A DNA stretch of 12,500 bases from Botryococcus braunii (taxonomy: Eukaryota; Chlorophyta; Trebouxiophyceae), in contig KV908362.1 in assembly GCA_002005505.1 (NCBI GenBank), forward strand, positions 393,323 through 405,822, in the 5' to 3' direction. Below the pieces are notes generated by a model that worked only from the letters and a program-made list of their open reading frames with translations, ran no database searches and was not told where the DNA came from. Below, one piece after another: positions 1-8,370 of the stretch. The position numbers were made by a program, and so were the translations under genes. How positions within the stretch are numbered: the first letter of the stretch is position 1; every line of letters begins with the position of its first letter.

Positions 1-144
1 TGACTACTTGTCGAGGCCTTAGGACACGTTGGGGTTGGGCAGGATGAGGGGGAGGAAGAGCGTCCTTCAGCCCCAGAGACAGAGGCTTAGCCCTGGGAAA
101 TGCCCCAAGGGCCCATCCTTCATCCGGTGTGTGTGTGTGGGGGG

Positions 145-300
145 CAGAAGCCCTGTTTGTGTGTGATCGGCAGAAGCACTGTTTGTGCGTGAGCGGCAGA
201 AGCACTGCTTGTGTGTGATCGGCAGAAGCGCTGCTTGTGTGTGATCGGCAGAAGCCCTGTTTGTGTGTGATCGCCAGAAGCACTGTTTGTGTATGATCAG
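145..300. repeat. 26-bp minisatellite, six copies
   Basis: Six head-to-tail 26-bp units start at 145, 171, 197, 223, 249 and 275. Each begins CAGAAGC, runs through a CTGTTTGTGTGTG-like middle and ends GATCGG or a close variant. Units differ at only one to four positions. A (GT)n run at about 127-139 lies just upstream and a decayed seventh start (CAGC) follows at 301. The near-constant length suggests recent expansion by replication slippage or unequal exchange. No coding role is seen. Confidence 0.95.
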
Positions 301-507
301 CAGCTTTAAGCAGCATGATGGTGGCTACTGAAGCAACTGTCACGTCTAACTCTGTCTTTCTTGGCATTACGCGCTGCCCTCGCCCCTGTCCTGTGCTCCT
401 GTGACCTGCCTTGTGCACCTGAAACCTGCCCTTCTTGGCAGAGCCCTGTCGGCGGCGTTGGATCAAGATGTCACTTCAAAAACATAAGAAGCAGGCTAAA
501 TGAGGTT

Positions 508-652
508 TATTCGACCCATTTTGAACCCAAATGCAAAGAGAACGAGTAGAGCTTTTGTTCAATCAATTTTCAATTAAAGTACAGGGAGAATGAGTAGAGC
601 TTTCCATTCGATCCATTTTGACATCAAAATGCAAAGAGATTGAGTAGAGCTC
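508..652. repeat. 48-50-bp tandem repeat, three copies
   Basis: Three diverged units end in GAGTAGAGCT at 544-553, 592-601 and 642-651. Each starts with a TTCGAYCCATTTTGA-like segment followed by AAATGCAAAGAGA or a variant. The middle copy is the most diverged (TTCAATCAATTTTCAATTAAAG). The spacing of the shared end is 48 then 50 bp. The unit is unrelated to the 26-bp array upstream. Confidence 0.85.
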
Positions 653-689
653 AGGGAAGGGAAACCTTCTTCGTTCGACAGAAGTATCC

Positions 690-1500
690 CGTTTCCCGTG
701 CTGGGGAAGATGTACCTCCCCCCCTCCTCCGCTCTCCAGGAACGAATGGCCAGCGGAGGAATGACTGGGCCCACGGCGGGCGGCGCCGCAGGTGAGATCC
801 CTGCGCAAATCCACAAACGCCGACGGGGGAATTACGATCATGAAGCCCATACTGCTGTCAGAGTTCTTGGTGACCCCCGCAGCTCGACGCTTGCTCTCCC
901 GGCGGGGGGCCGCGTCTCCCAGATGAGGGAGAGAGTCGAGCGAAGGGCGCTTGGCATCAGCACGGGTGTCGGTGTTGTTTTGCAGGCGCCACCGCTCCTG
1001 GGCTTGCGGGTTTTTTTCCGTCAGGACCGCGCCCCTCCTCGGGCCCCGCTGGTGACGCTGTGTCATGCCAGGCGGCTTGTTGCTTGCGCTTGCTCTGCGC
1101 GATTTGTGCACCGCTGCTCAGATGAAGGGGGAGTTTTGAGTCGTTTTAAAGCTGGCTGCTCCCCGCCCGGTGGGCGAGAGCTCGCGGTTAGGGAAGTTGC
1201 ATGCACATGGCCGGGCATCAAATGGGCATCGTTCTTTGGTGAGGGAGTGCGGGTAGGCCGTGTTGGGGCCGACGGAGGCTTGATGGTTCGCGTGCTTGTT
1301 TCAGTTGAGATGGGGATCGATTGTTCCCGACCTGGTTTGTGGCGCCTGTGGGAGAGGAAGTGGGTGTGCGGCCTCATGAACCTGTCTTTCTTCGGGGGCA
1401 CAGCGCCCTGCACCATGCCGGGCCGCGGTTTTTAGACGGCAGCCCCTCCCACCCGCTTGCGGACCCCCCACCCCCCTGTCGTCCTGGGAGGGACGGTGTC
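690..1500 (+). other. CpG-rich block with splice-like signals, no recognised protein
   Basis: This block is much richer in G+C and CpG than its flanks. A reading frame stays open on the plus strand from 698 to 1435 (245 codons) and another on the minus strand from 1111 to 563, but neither translation shows a motif I recognise, and long open frames are expected by chance in high-GC DNA. Intron-like signals are present on the plus strand: a donor CAG|GTGAGA at 791/792 pairs with a pyrimidine-rich acceptor TTTTGCAG ending at 985 (194 bp), and TTG|GTGAGG near 1239 could pair with TTGTTTCAG ending near 1305. These could mark a gene's 5' part or could be chance. I do not call a CDS. Confidence 0.25.
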
Positions 1501-1545
1501 GCATGCCCTTCATATGACTACTTTGGGCTCCGCTCTCGGATGTCC

Positions 1546-1872
1546 GAGTACGATTCGAAAAGGGCCTGTTACTCTCTTGGTTTAGTATGATCCTGTAAGG
1601 GCGTGCTGCAATCTCGGGGTTCAGTATGATGCTGTGATGGCCTGCTGCTCTCGTTGAGTACAATTCCATAAGGGCGTGCTGCTCTATCGTTTTCAGTATG
1701 ATGCTGTGATGGCCTGCTGCTCCCGCGTTGAGTAGGATCCTGTAAGTGCGTGCCGCTCTCTTGGGTTGTGAGCTTGCTTTTATAAGGGCGTGTTGCTCTC
1801 GTGTTGAGTATGGTTCTACAAAGGTGTGCTGCTCCCAGATCAAGTATGATTCTAAAAGGGCGGGCTCCCCTC
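1546..1872. repeat. ~37-bp minisatellite, nine diverged copies
   Basis: Nine imperfect units start at 1546, 1584, 1623, 1657, 1695, 1731, 1771, 1807 and 1843. The consensus opens AGTATGATTCTGTAAGGGCG and continues TGCTGCTCTC plus a short variable tail, so unit length varies between 34 and 40 bp. Copies 3 and 5 share the variant GATGCTGTGATGGCC, which hints at a higher-order two-unit duplication (copies 2-3 and 4-5). Peptides read through it on either strand are repetitive shadows. Confidence 0.92.
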
Positions 1873-1987
1873 GGGTGCGGGGAAGAGTGTACCCGCGAGC
1901 TTGGGACGAGGGCTAGCTCCCCTCCGGGACCTGGGCCAGTGTACTCAAGTATATTCAGGTGAGATAACTGCTTGCGCAGCCACGCTG

Positions 1988-2118
1988 CCACCCCCCCCCC
2001 CCAACATGGGCCATGGTCACATGGGCTGATGCCGATTGCCCAGCCATGGTGGTCACATGGGCTGATGCTGAGTGCCCTGCTATGGTGGTCACATGGGGCG
2101 TGGTCACTTGCATGGGCT
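1988..2118. repeat. Poly-C run plus 36-bp repeat, three to four copies
   Basis: A run of 12 C (1991-2002) is followed by units built on GGTCACATGGGCTGATGC starting at 2015, 2051 and 2087, with a partial GGTCAC at 2102. The period is 36 bp for the first three and the array then breaks up. CCATGG and CATGGG motifs recur inside each unit. Confidence 0.8.
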
Positions 2119-2119
2119 C

Positions 2120-2535
2120 TTGCCGAGTGCCACCCCGCCAGGTTGGTCAGGGTCTCGGCGGGAGGAAGGAAATCCAGGCTACGAAGTGCGGTCCTCCAGT
2201 TTTCAACATTCTTTCTTCAGTCACCAACTGGCCACGTGCTCGGTTCCCTGCGACGAGAGTGTTTTTGGGAGAGCGCGCTTTTTTTGCGGCGCGGGTGAGC
2301 AGCACCGAGAACGGTATGAGCGGACACAGCTGACAATAGGGGTCAAAAGATGAAACGATATTCAACAGGATTCGAAAAGAGGGTGCGCGAGATGGGCCGC
2401 CCTGCGTGCGCATGACAAAAAGTTTTAAGACGACCGGGCGGTGGCTCCGTGCTCTGGACGCGGGGCAGTGTAAAGTCTTCTGTGTAATCAAGCCGGGCTC
2501 CCTAGTGGGAGAGACATGTCTGGCCGGGAGTGTTG
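2120..2535. other. Unassigned stretch
   Basis: No recognisable gene, RNA or mobile-element remnant is seen here. Open frames on both strands are short and overlapping, with no motif. A CACGTG hexamer lies near 2232. Confidence 0.5.
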
Positions 2536-2537
2536 TA

Positions 2538-2675
2538 TTTGCCTGCAAAGGCGGATATTCAGCCTTTTGTGTTCCAAGTTTGGTTTCGCCTCGCCTGCAA
2601 AAACGACCCAGATATCTGGATATGTCAGATATATCAATGTTCCAAGTTGTTTGGGCCCCGCGTGCAAAAGCGGCA
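2538..2675. repeat. Degenerate ~68-bp direct repeat
   Basis: GTTCCAAGTT occurs at 2571 and 2639, each followed after about 12-15 bases by a GCCTGCAAAA-like motif (2594, and GCGTGCAAAA near 2660). A partial third copy, TTTGCCTGCAAAGGCGG, lies at 2538-2554. The spacing is 68 bp. A perfect 10-bp palindrome CAGATATCTG sits at 2609-2618 in the spacer. Function unknown. Confidence 0.65.
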
Positions 2676-3045
2676 CAGCCTCTAGGCTGGAGTGGCACCT
2701 CCAGTGTTTCCAGTACAGATTTTCAACCTCCTGTGGGTGGGCGTTATGAAGTATGTTGGGATCTGTGAGGGCCCCCCAAGTGGACACTTCCACAGTGTGA
2801 AGCCGCGGGGCCGGCAGTGGCTGAGCGTTATCAAGCGCGTCGTCAAATGTACAAGGTCCCCTCCACATTGGGACCTCGAGAGTTTTACTGTGAAAGGCAA
2901 CGGCCTCGAGTCCCGTGGTGAGCACTGGCCATCACGTACACGGATCAGCCTCAGGGCAGTTGCACTGCTGTACCGCAACGCCCCACGTGGGAGTGCACAT
3001 GAGGCCCATGCCAGCCAATGGCGTTCTTCTTTGAGGAATGTGGGG
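2676..3045. other. Unassigned stretch
   Basis: No recognised gene or element. A minus-strand open frame (2925-2488) crosses this area but its translation has no domain I know, and it also runs through the repeat at 2538-2675. An extended G-box palindrome CCCACGTGGG lies around 2984. Confidence 0.45.
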
Positions 3046-3048
3046 TAT

Positions 3049-3160
3049 TGAGGGCCCCTATCGAGGGCCCTGATGAGCCCCAACTCGAGGGCCACGAGGG
3101 GCCCGTATGCAGGGCCTTGAGGGGCCTTTATAAAGGTCGAAAGGCCATTCATGAATGGCT
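3049..3160. repeat. GAGGGCC-rich cluster ending in two palindromes
   Basis: GAGGGCC or GAGGGGCC recurs at about 3050, 3063, 3087, 3096, 3111 (AGGGCC) and 3119 with irregular 9-24 bp spacing. The cluster ends in a perfect 12-bp palindrome CCTTTATAAAGG (3125-3136) and, eight bases later, a perfect 16-bp palindrome GCCATTCATGAATGGC (3144-3159). TATAAAGG inside the first palindrome would also fit a TATA box, but no transcript is recognisable downstream. Confidence 0.6.
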
Positions 3161-4370
3161 GATCAGCAGTTCCGCCCAAGGCCATTTTGTTCCGGAGAGC
3201 AGCCCCCGCCCGCCCCTCCCCCCCCCCCCGGGGCCCCGGCCAATTTTTTAAGATTTTGGACGGCGGCATTCAGAGGCCCTGTGCAGCCACGGCTGTCGTG
3301 TACTAGGGCGGACAGCCTCTTTTCAGTCAACGGCGATCACCTCAATTTGGCCGTTTTGCAGCCAAGCTTACTTTCAGCACAACGGCCTGCCCTCGTACAG
3401 CAGAAGGGACTCCCCTCAATGGAGTCCCTCTTGGAGCCAAGGGCAGAAATCACCTCGAGGAGTCATATCTGTACAGCTGTCACGAAGAAGTCCTCCCTTT
3501 TTGCCCAAGGCCGGTTGTGTAGCGGGAGACCCTTTTGCGGGCTGTGTGGTAGCCACAGCGCTACCTGACTTTTGGGTTGATGCTATTCCCTGGTCACAGC
3601 GCTGGGCAGCAGCGCAGGCTAGCCCACTGCCGTGAACGCGCGGCGCGATTACCTCAGGCGCTCCACCTCACATGCATTGGCTGGAGTACAACAGAAGAAG
3701 AAGAAGTGGACTACAGAATGGTCCTAGCCCTGCCTGGTGGTGAAGCTGCCACGTGGCGCCGTGTCCATGCCTGCATCAATCTTGAGAAGCCGCCCCGCAT
3801 TCTGGACGGGGTCCGAGGGAGTCCCCCCCAGTGCCTAAGTTGCAGCGATCTCGCACCTCTGCAGTGGCAAGAATTTCAGCAGAGACGAGGAAAGGAACAT
3901 GTACTCCTAGATGTAGAGGAGGGATGAGATTGCTACTCCTAGTACGCGTGGCGTGGCATCTGCCCATACAGTAAGGTGTGTGATTGGAGGCGCATAAGAT
4001 TGCTCTGCTCGAGTCAATTAGGCCTGGGAAGCTTCAGCTGGTGGCGGTCATGCTAGTGTGCGTTTGGGTTTTTATGGCGTTGCCATCTGCCCTGTACCGG
4101 TATGGCAGTAGCTGGCGCGAGGGATTCGCCTGGGGGGAATAAGCGTTGGCGTGTAGTGTAATGTAAGTTACAGTTGGCGTGGGGATAAGGATAGGGTGCA
4201 TTATCCCAGAAGTACCAGGACAAACACGGGAAAAAAGTGTGGGAAAAATTTCAGTGCATGTTTCGCAACTCACAGTATACTGGCATGGGGTTGCCTCCCA
4301 AGCAAAACGTTTCCTGATGGGTCCCTTCCCTACGCGTTGTGTGCATTGGGTTGGACTGCCAGGACCAACG
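3161..4370. other. Unassigned stretch with small hairpins
   Basis: No protein or RNA gene is recognised over about 1.2 kb. Small features only: a C-rich run near 3215-3230; a perfect 8-bp hairpin GGGACTCC (3406-3413) / GGAGTCCC (3421-3428) with a 7-base loop; a 6-bp hairpin GGTAGC (3548-3553) / GCTACC (3560-3565); a direct repeat CACAGCGCT at 3554 and 3595; and an extended G-box palindrome GCCACGTGGC around 3750. The open frames here are short and carry no motif. Confidence 0.5.
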
Positions 4371-4425
4371 CTGATTGTTGACATTTAGAATAAAGAGTGA
4401 AGCCTGCCCTGATTGTTGACATTTA
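4371..4425. repeat. 17-bp direct repeat pair
   Basis: CTGATTGTTGACATTTA occurs at 4371-4387 and again at 4409-4425, identical over 17 bases, with 21 bases between. It may be the footprint of a small duplication. Confidence 0.85.
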
Positions 4426-4459
4426 TGGATGGGGCCACGCCAGCACGTGCTAAGGCCGT

Positions 4460-4478
4460 CCCCCCCCCCCCCCCCCCC
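4460..4478. repeat. Poly-C tract, 19 C
   Basis: An uninterrupted run of 19 C is followed by TTTTT and CCCC. Comparable C runs lie at 1991-2002, 5706-5716 and 6772-6785. On the minus strand it is poly-G. Its exact length is prone to sequencing error. Confidence 0.9.
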
Positions 4479-4764
4479 TTTTTCCCCTTACTATCTTTTG
4501 CACCCGCGTGGGTTTCCTTCCTTTCTTGCTTCATGTTTTTCACCTGTCTAACCACTCACCAGCGTTTTGGTTTCTAATTACAAATGGTTCGCAAAGGGGG
4601 GGACTTGCGAGACGTGAGGTGACCTCCACGAACAGTACTTTTTCATTCTTTTCTAAGTACTTTTTCGTTCATGCGAAGAATTTCCCTGGAAAAGCTATTG
4701 TCCAAGGGCTTGTGTGTTGGGAGAGGTCCAGCCTCAACGCTGGGTTATCACATGCATATGATTA

Positions 4765-5100
4765 TGTCATCACGTGGCGTCCGGAAGAGTTCCGTCCCCA
4801 GGTTACGCCGACATGTGAGGAACTGCATGTAGTTCCTCCCGTGGTGTCTGGAAAAGTTCCGGCCTTATGTGAAGTGTTCCTGGGGGGGTCCACGTGGGGT
4901 CAGAAGATTCACCCCCTCATCTAGTGGCCACGAAGAGTTCACGTGGTGTGGGGCGGACGTCCGGCCTTAAGATATGTGACGTCCACGTGAACGCTTGGCG
5001 TCACTTGGAGAATTCTCTCACACGGCATCTGGGAGAGTTACTGCGTCATGTGTGCCCACGTGTTGACTTCCTCTTGTGGTGTTGAGGAAGGGTGTCCACC
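4765..5100. repeat. Degenerate repeat block with CACGTG at intervals
   Basis: CACGTG occurs at 4771, 4891, 4940, 4984 and 5057. A CCGTGGTGTCTGG segment near 4838 looks like another unit start that has lost one base of the hexamer. Units begin CGTGGYGTC and often carry a following AGAGTTCC-like motif. Spacing is uneven (about 44-73 bp), so this is an old array. An 8-bp hairpin GAGGAACT / AGTTCCTC lies at 4817-4838. Confidence 0.55.
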
Positions 5101-5545
5101 AGTTGTGGGTGGCCCAGTTGCATGTTGACCCAGATCCAAAACTCATCTACCTAAGCTTGAGGCAGGTGCTGTATCGAACATTTTGAATTTAGTGCTGTCA
5201 GGAGCCCGGGGATTCAACACCCAATTGGTCCTGATGGGCTCGAATGGACCATTTTGGCCGCAACGGTGTTTTCCCTCGAGGTGTCAAAAGCCTTATGGGC
5301 AGAAGTCCTCCTGATCAGGAGCAGGCGAAAGTCAAAAAAAGTCACAGCCAAAGGTTCAAACCCAACAAAACGAACTGTGAGCCAAGTCCTCAACGCGGAT
5401 TGGAGGCACCTGAGTTGCGTATTCAGTTCACTTTGCGGTTCGCGGATTATGTTGCGCCTCCTCCCTCTCAGTCTGCCGCGTACAGTGCACTGTGAAGTAC
5501 CCGATGTGTAGGGCACTGGTATTTTCCTGATTTCTGGAAAAGAAA
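5101..5545. other. Unassigned stretch
   Basis: Open frames of 83-100 codons overlap on both strands at 5214-5516, but their translations carry no recognised domain. A perfect 12-bp palindrome ACAGTGCACTGT is at 5482-5493. A (CCCAG)n-like run follows at about 5552-5571. Confidence 0.45.
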
Positions 5546-5569
5546 GGACTTGCCCAGCCCAGCCCAGCC

Positions 5570-5833
5570 CAACTGGAAGATATATGATGTAAAAGGATAC
5601 ATGTACAAATATGTCTGGTGTGCGGTTAGGATCCGCTTCACTCCTTTATTGAATTCCCCACCTCCCCCTCTGTCCTTTGTCTCGCTCTGTCTCCCCCCTT
5701 TGTCTCCCCCCCCCCCGGGGTTTGTCTCGGGCCCCTATAGGTAGCTACATCCAGCGTACCCGCATGCACGATTTATGGTGTGCGGTTAGGATAGGCCTCG
5801 AAGCTGAATTCATTCTGGATTTTAAATATCGTA
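5570..5833 (+). repeat. Dispersed repeat, two copies with pyrimidine tract
   Basis: A core GGTGTGCGGTTAGGAT occurs near 5620 and near 5774; a third copy with the variant GGTATGCGGTTAGAAT is near 7274. The first is followed by CCGCTTCACTCC, a C/T-rich tract (5655-5716) and GGCCCCTA. The second is preceded by GGCCCCTA and a GCATGCACGAT segment, matching the order GGCCCCTA, GCATGATGG, core seen at 7235-7300. I infer one repeat family in which a pyrimidine tract precedes the core. The family is not recognised; a SINE or LTR fragment is possible. Confidence 0.6.
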
Positions 5834-5965
5834 CCGTCGCAAAATATTGACCCAGGATTGGGGGGTCAACATTAAAGATACTCCGATTTCCTGCAGGGAA
5901 GGGGAAAATAGCGGGAATTTTTGGGGGGTCAAATCAAAAATATGGGTCAATATTTTGCGATGGTA
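5832..5965. mobile_element. MITE-like element, 21-bp TIRs, TA target duplication
   Basis: The left arm CCGTCGCAAAATATTGACCCA (5834-5854, written here as its visible bases only) and the reverse complement of 5943-5963 differ at one base. Both arms are flanked directly by TA (5832-5833 and 5964-5965), as in Tc1/mariner-type insertions, giving a 130-bp element with no coding capacity. Inside, TTGGGGGGTCAA is repeated in direct orientation at 5858-5869 and 5921-5932, and CCTGCAGG marks the centre (5890-5897). The GGGTCAA core is shared with the right arm, so it may be a subterminal transposase-binding motif. The TIR is not one I can name. Confidence 0.75.
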
Positions 5966-6102
5966 CGGGTAGATAGCGTCCATGTAACGTGTGCCAATAC
6001 GTCAGCCCAGTGCCAACCCTGATTATAACAAAAGCGTGAATCACTTACAGGAAAAGTGAAATATATCAGTCTGAGGCTCCCAATGCCCGAATAGTCACGT
6101 GG

Positions 6103-6200
6103 CAATACCACCTGCTTCCTTTTATTTGTCGTCCCTGGATTCCGTAACGCGCGGCACCACTGCTTGCTAGCCTATGGCTTGGCTATGCAACGCGCGGCAA
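6103..6200 (+). repeat. Partial dispersed repeat and 43-bp spaced duplication
   Basis: CAATACCACCT (6103) followed by TTATTTG and CCCTGGATTCCG (to 6144) matches the same order at 7216-7250 (CAATACCACCT, TATTTG, CCCCTAGATTCCG). Directly after, AACGCGCGGCA occurs at 6146-6156 and 6189-6199. GCTTGCTAGC occurs near 6162 and near 6254. These look like fragments of the same repeat family as 5570-5833. Confidence 0.55.
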
Positions 6201-6502
6201 ACTTAATTCGGTTCCAACCCCTGCGTTGAAATACTGCATGGGGAAGGACAGTTGCTTGCTAGCAACGGATAATGTTACGTCAACACCAAACTTATAAACA
6301 ATGGGCAGGCCTCTGGTGCTTGCACGTGCTCAGAGGTACTTCTTAGGCTTCCGCAAATTAAAAGTCGCGCCACTGTGGAGGCCACGTGTTACATTGGGTA
6401 GATGCAGGTATGTTGTACAGCCGTTGGGGCACATTGCACATGGCAAGTCATCCTCACCATCGCATTGATGACCCGGGGTGAAGCGACCACGATTCCTACC
6501 TG
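6201..6502. other. Unassigned stretch
   Basis: No gene is recognised. It contains CACGTG at 6323 and 6383. GTGGAGGCCACGTGTTAC (6376-6393) resembles GTGGAGGCCACATGTCAT (about 8638-8655), a possible trace of a duplicated element end. Confidence 0.4.
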
Positions 6503-6520
6503 GGACCTCGCGCGAGGTCC
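6503..6520. repeat. Perfect 18-bp palindrome
   Basis: GGACCTCGCGCGAGGTCC reads identically on both strands with no spacer. Short flanking complements ACCAC (6486-6490) and GTGGT (6521-6525) could extend a cruciform with an asymmetric bulge. It lies 26 bp outside the left end of the foldback element. Confidence 0.9.
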
Positions 6521-6626
6521 GTGGTGATGCCTCCCACTAGACATTTGTAACAGGGGTTCTGCGATCGGGAGAACCTCGTAACACGTGACAACGTTACACG
6601 TGCTGTAGCGCACCGGTGGTGTCGCT

Positions 6627-7215
<589 letters not shown>

Positions 7216-7216
<1 letters not shown>

Positions 7217-7302
7217 AATACCACCTTGAGTATTTGGCCCCTAGATTCCGCGTCCCTGCATGATGGATTTTTGGTATGCGGTTAGAATAGGCTTCACTCT
7301 TA
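7216..7302 (+). repeat. Third dispersed-repeat copy inside the foldback left arm
   Basis: CAATACCACCT, TATTTGGCCCCTAGATTCCG, GCATGATGG and the core TGGTATGCGGTTAGAATAGG follow in order, matching pieces of the copies at 5570-5833 and 6103-6144. The right arm of the foldback element has no counterpart, so this segment arrived or expanded together with the adjoining microsatellite. Confidence 0.6.
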
Positions 7303-7833
7303 ATTTTAAAAATAGAGGTGCTATCATGGTCTAGGCACTCAAGGGCTTGGGTTTGGTGTTCTGGAGATTTATGGCGAGAGGTGGAAGCCCCACGTTGTAA
7401 GGATCGTGTCACCGGATTTTTGGGCCTTTGTCGATCATCTGTCAATGTGGTATTGACGAGCAAAATGCCTTTGATAGTCCTCAGCATGCCTTAATCAATG
7501 TTCCTACTTTGGTGCTCCCAAGCCACATACGCGACCGGCTCGTCCTCTTGCAATTAAAGTGCGCCAACTCCTATGTCACTAGCTAGCATCTGTAACAACA
7601 CGATCCGGCTTACGTGGATTTGGGAGCACCAAAGTAGGAGCATTGATTAAGGCATGCTTGAGACTATCAAAGATATTTTGCCGATACCACTGCCCAAAAA
7701 TGGCCCAAAAAGGCCCAAAAATGCGGTGACACAATCCTTACATCGTGGGGCTTCCAGCTCTCGCCCTAAACCTTCATAACACCAAACCCAAGCCCTTGGG
7801 TGCCTAGTCCTTGATAACACCTGTCTATTTTTC
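7303..7833. repeat. Inner hairpin of the foldback element
   Basis: The left inner arm (about 7303-7526) and right inner arm (about 7614-7833) are inverted copies. The innermost 38 bases (7486-7523 against 7617-7657) are nearly perfect, sharing TTGGGAGCACCAAAGTAGGA and ATTGATTAAGGCATGC. Differences are scattered substitutions and a few indels, including an extra CCCAAAAA-type stretch on the right near 7692-7720. RNA across it would form a stem of over 200 bp with an 87-base loop, which could feed a small-RNA pathway if transcribed. Confidence 0.85.
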
Positions 7834-7949
7834 TACTATCCTCGTGCAGCAACACCACCGGTGCGCTACTGCACGTGTAACGCTGTCACGCGTTGAGGTT
7901 CGAACCGAGGTTCCAGTTCTCCCTATCGCAGAACCCCTGTTACAACCAT

Positions 7950-8332
7950 GCCATGCTGTAGTCCTGAATTTGGGACGATGGCGGCAGCTCCGATGGTGGC
8001 GGCGCCAACCCAGATGGCCCATTGCTATAAGACGCCGCTCGCCTCGATCCAAAGCGCAACTCCCTATCCCCGCAAGAATGGTTTACCTCCGGAGAATCGA
8101 AGAGACACCCGAGTCGCTTTCCCTTCCATAGGACCTGCTATGCATGTAACGCTCCCAGCCACGAGTCCTGGTTTTGGCCCCTCAAAAAAGTTGAGCGAGG
8201 ACCCAAATGCATATCTCAATCAAGAAGAATGGAACACGTGGCAACACATTGTGAAGGCCGGCAGGCGGTGAACTCGACTGCTCCGCCAATTCTAGGTCTG
8301 GGTGGTGATTTTGCTGCGGCGAAAGGCATGAG
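7950..8332 (+). pseudogene. Ty3/gypsy-type gag remnant, nucleocapsid region (plus copy)
   Basis: Read in the frame of codon 8136, the sequence contains CYACNAPSHESWFW (8136-8177): Cys, Cys and His at the spacing of a CX2CX4HX4C retroelement zinc knuckle, but the last position is Trp (TGG) instead of Cys. A basic stretch (KKVERG) follows and the frame ends at TAG just after RGLH (about 8332). Upstream, GGG/GDD-rich coding matches the minus-strand gag remnant at 10700 in protein and DNA. DNA identity with the inverted copy at 10310-10725 is about 70-75% by eye, with indels. Homology begins near 7950, a few bases outside the foldback element's right end at 7944. No capsid part is seen upstream. 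In retroelements this region packages the RNA genome; this copy is fragmentary and lacks a key zinc ligand. Confidence 0.6.
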
Positions 8333-8370
8333 GGGGCTACACTAGCTTTAGGCCCATTGCTACGGGTTAC

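Noticed and set aside
145..300. 26-bp repeats considered as a CRISPR array
   Set aside because: Units are strictly head to tail with no unique spacers, and the context is eukaryotic.
698..1435. 245-codon plus-strand open frame
   Set aside because: It lies in high-GC DNA with equally long frames on the other strand, has no recognised motif and crosses the splice-like signals. Kept only as an unassigned block.
2488..2925. 145-codon minus-strand open frame with two LEAV starts
   Set aside because: No recognised domain, and it runs through a degenerate repeat; probably a chance frame.
5254..5511. Plus-strand frame with a basic stretch and an RTVSQVLN segment, faintly like a LINE C-terminal region
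   Set aside because: The similarity is a few residues only; no RT, endonuclease or zinc motif is nearby.
7890..7912. GGTTCGAACC resembling a tRNA T-arm or pol III B box
   Set aside because: No acceptor stem, anticodon arm or A box at suitable spacing; the stretch is part of the foldback right arm.
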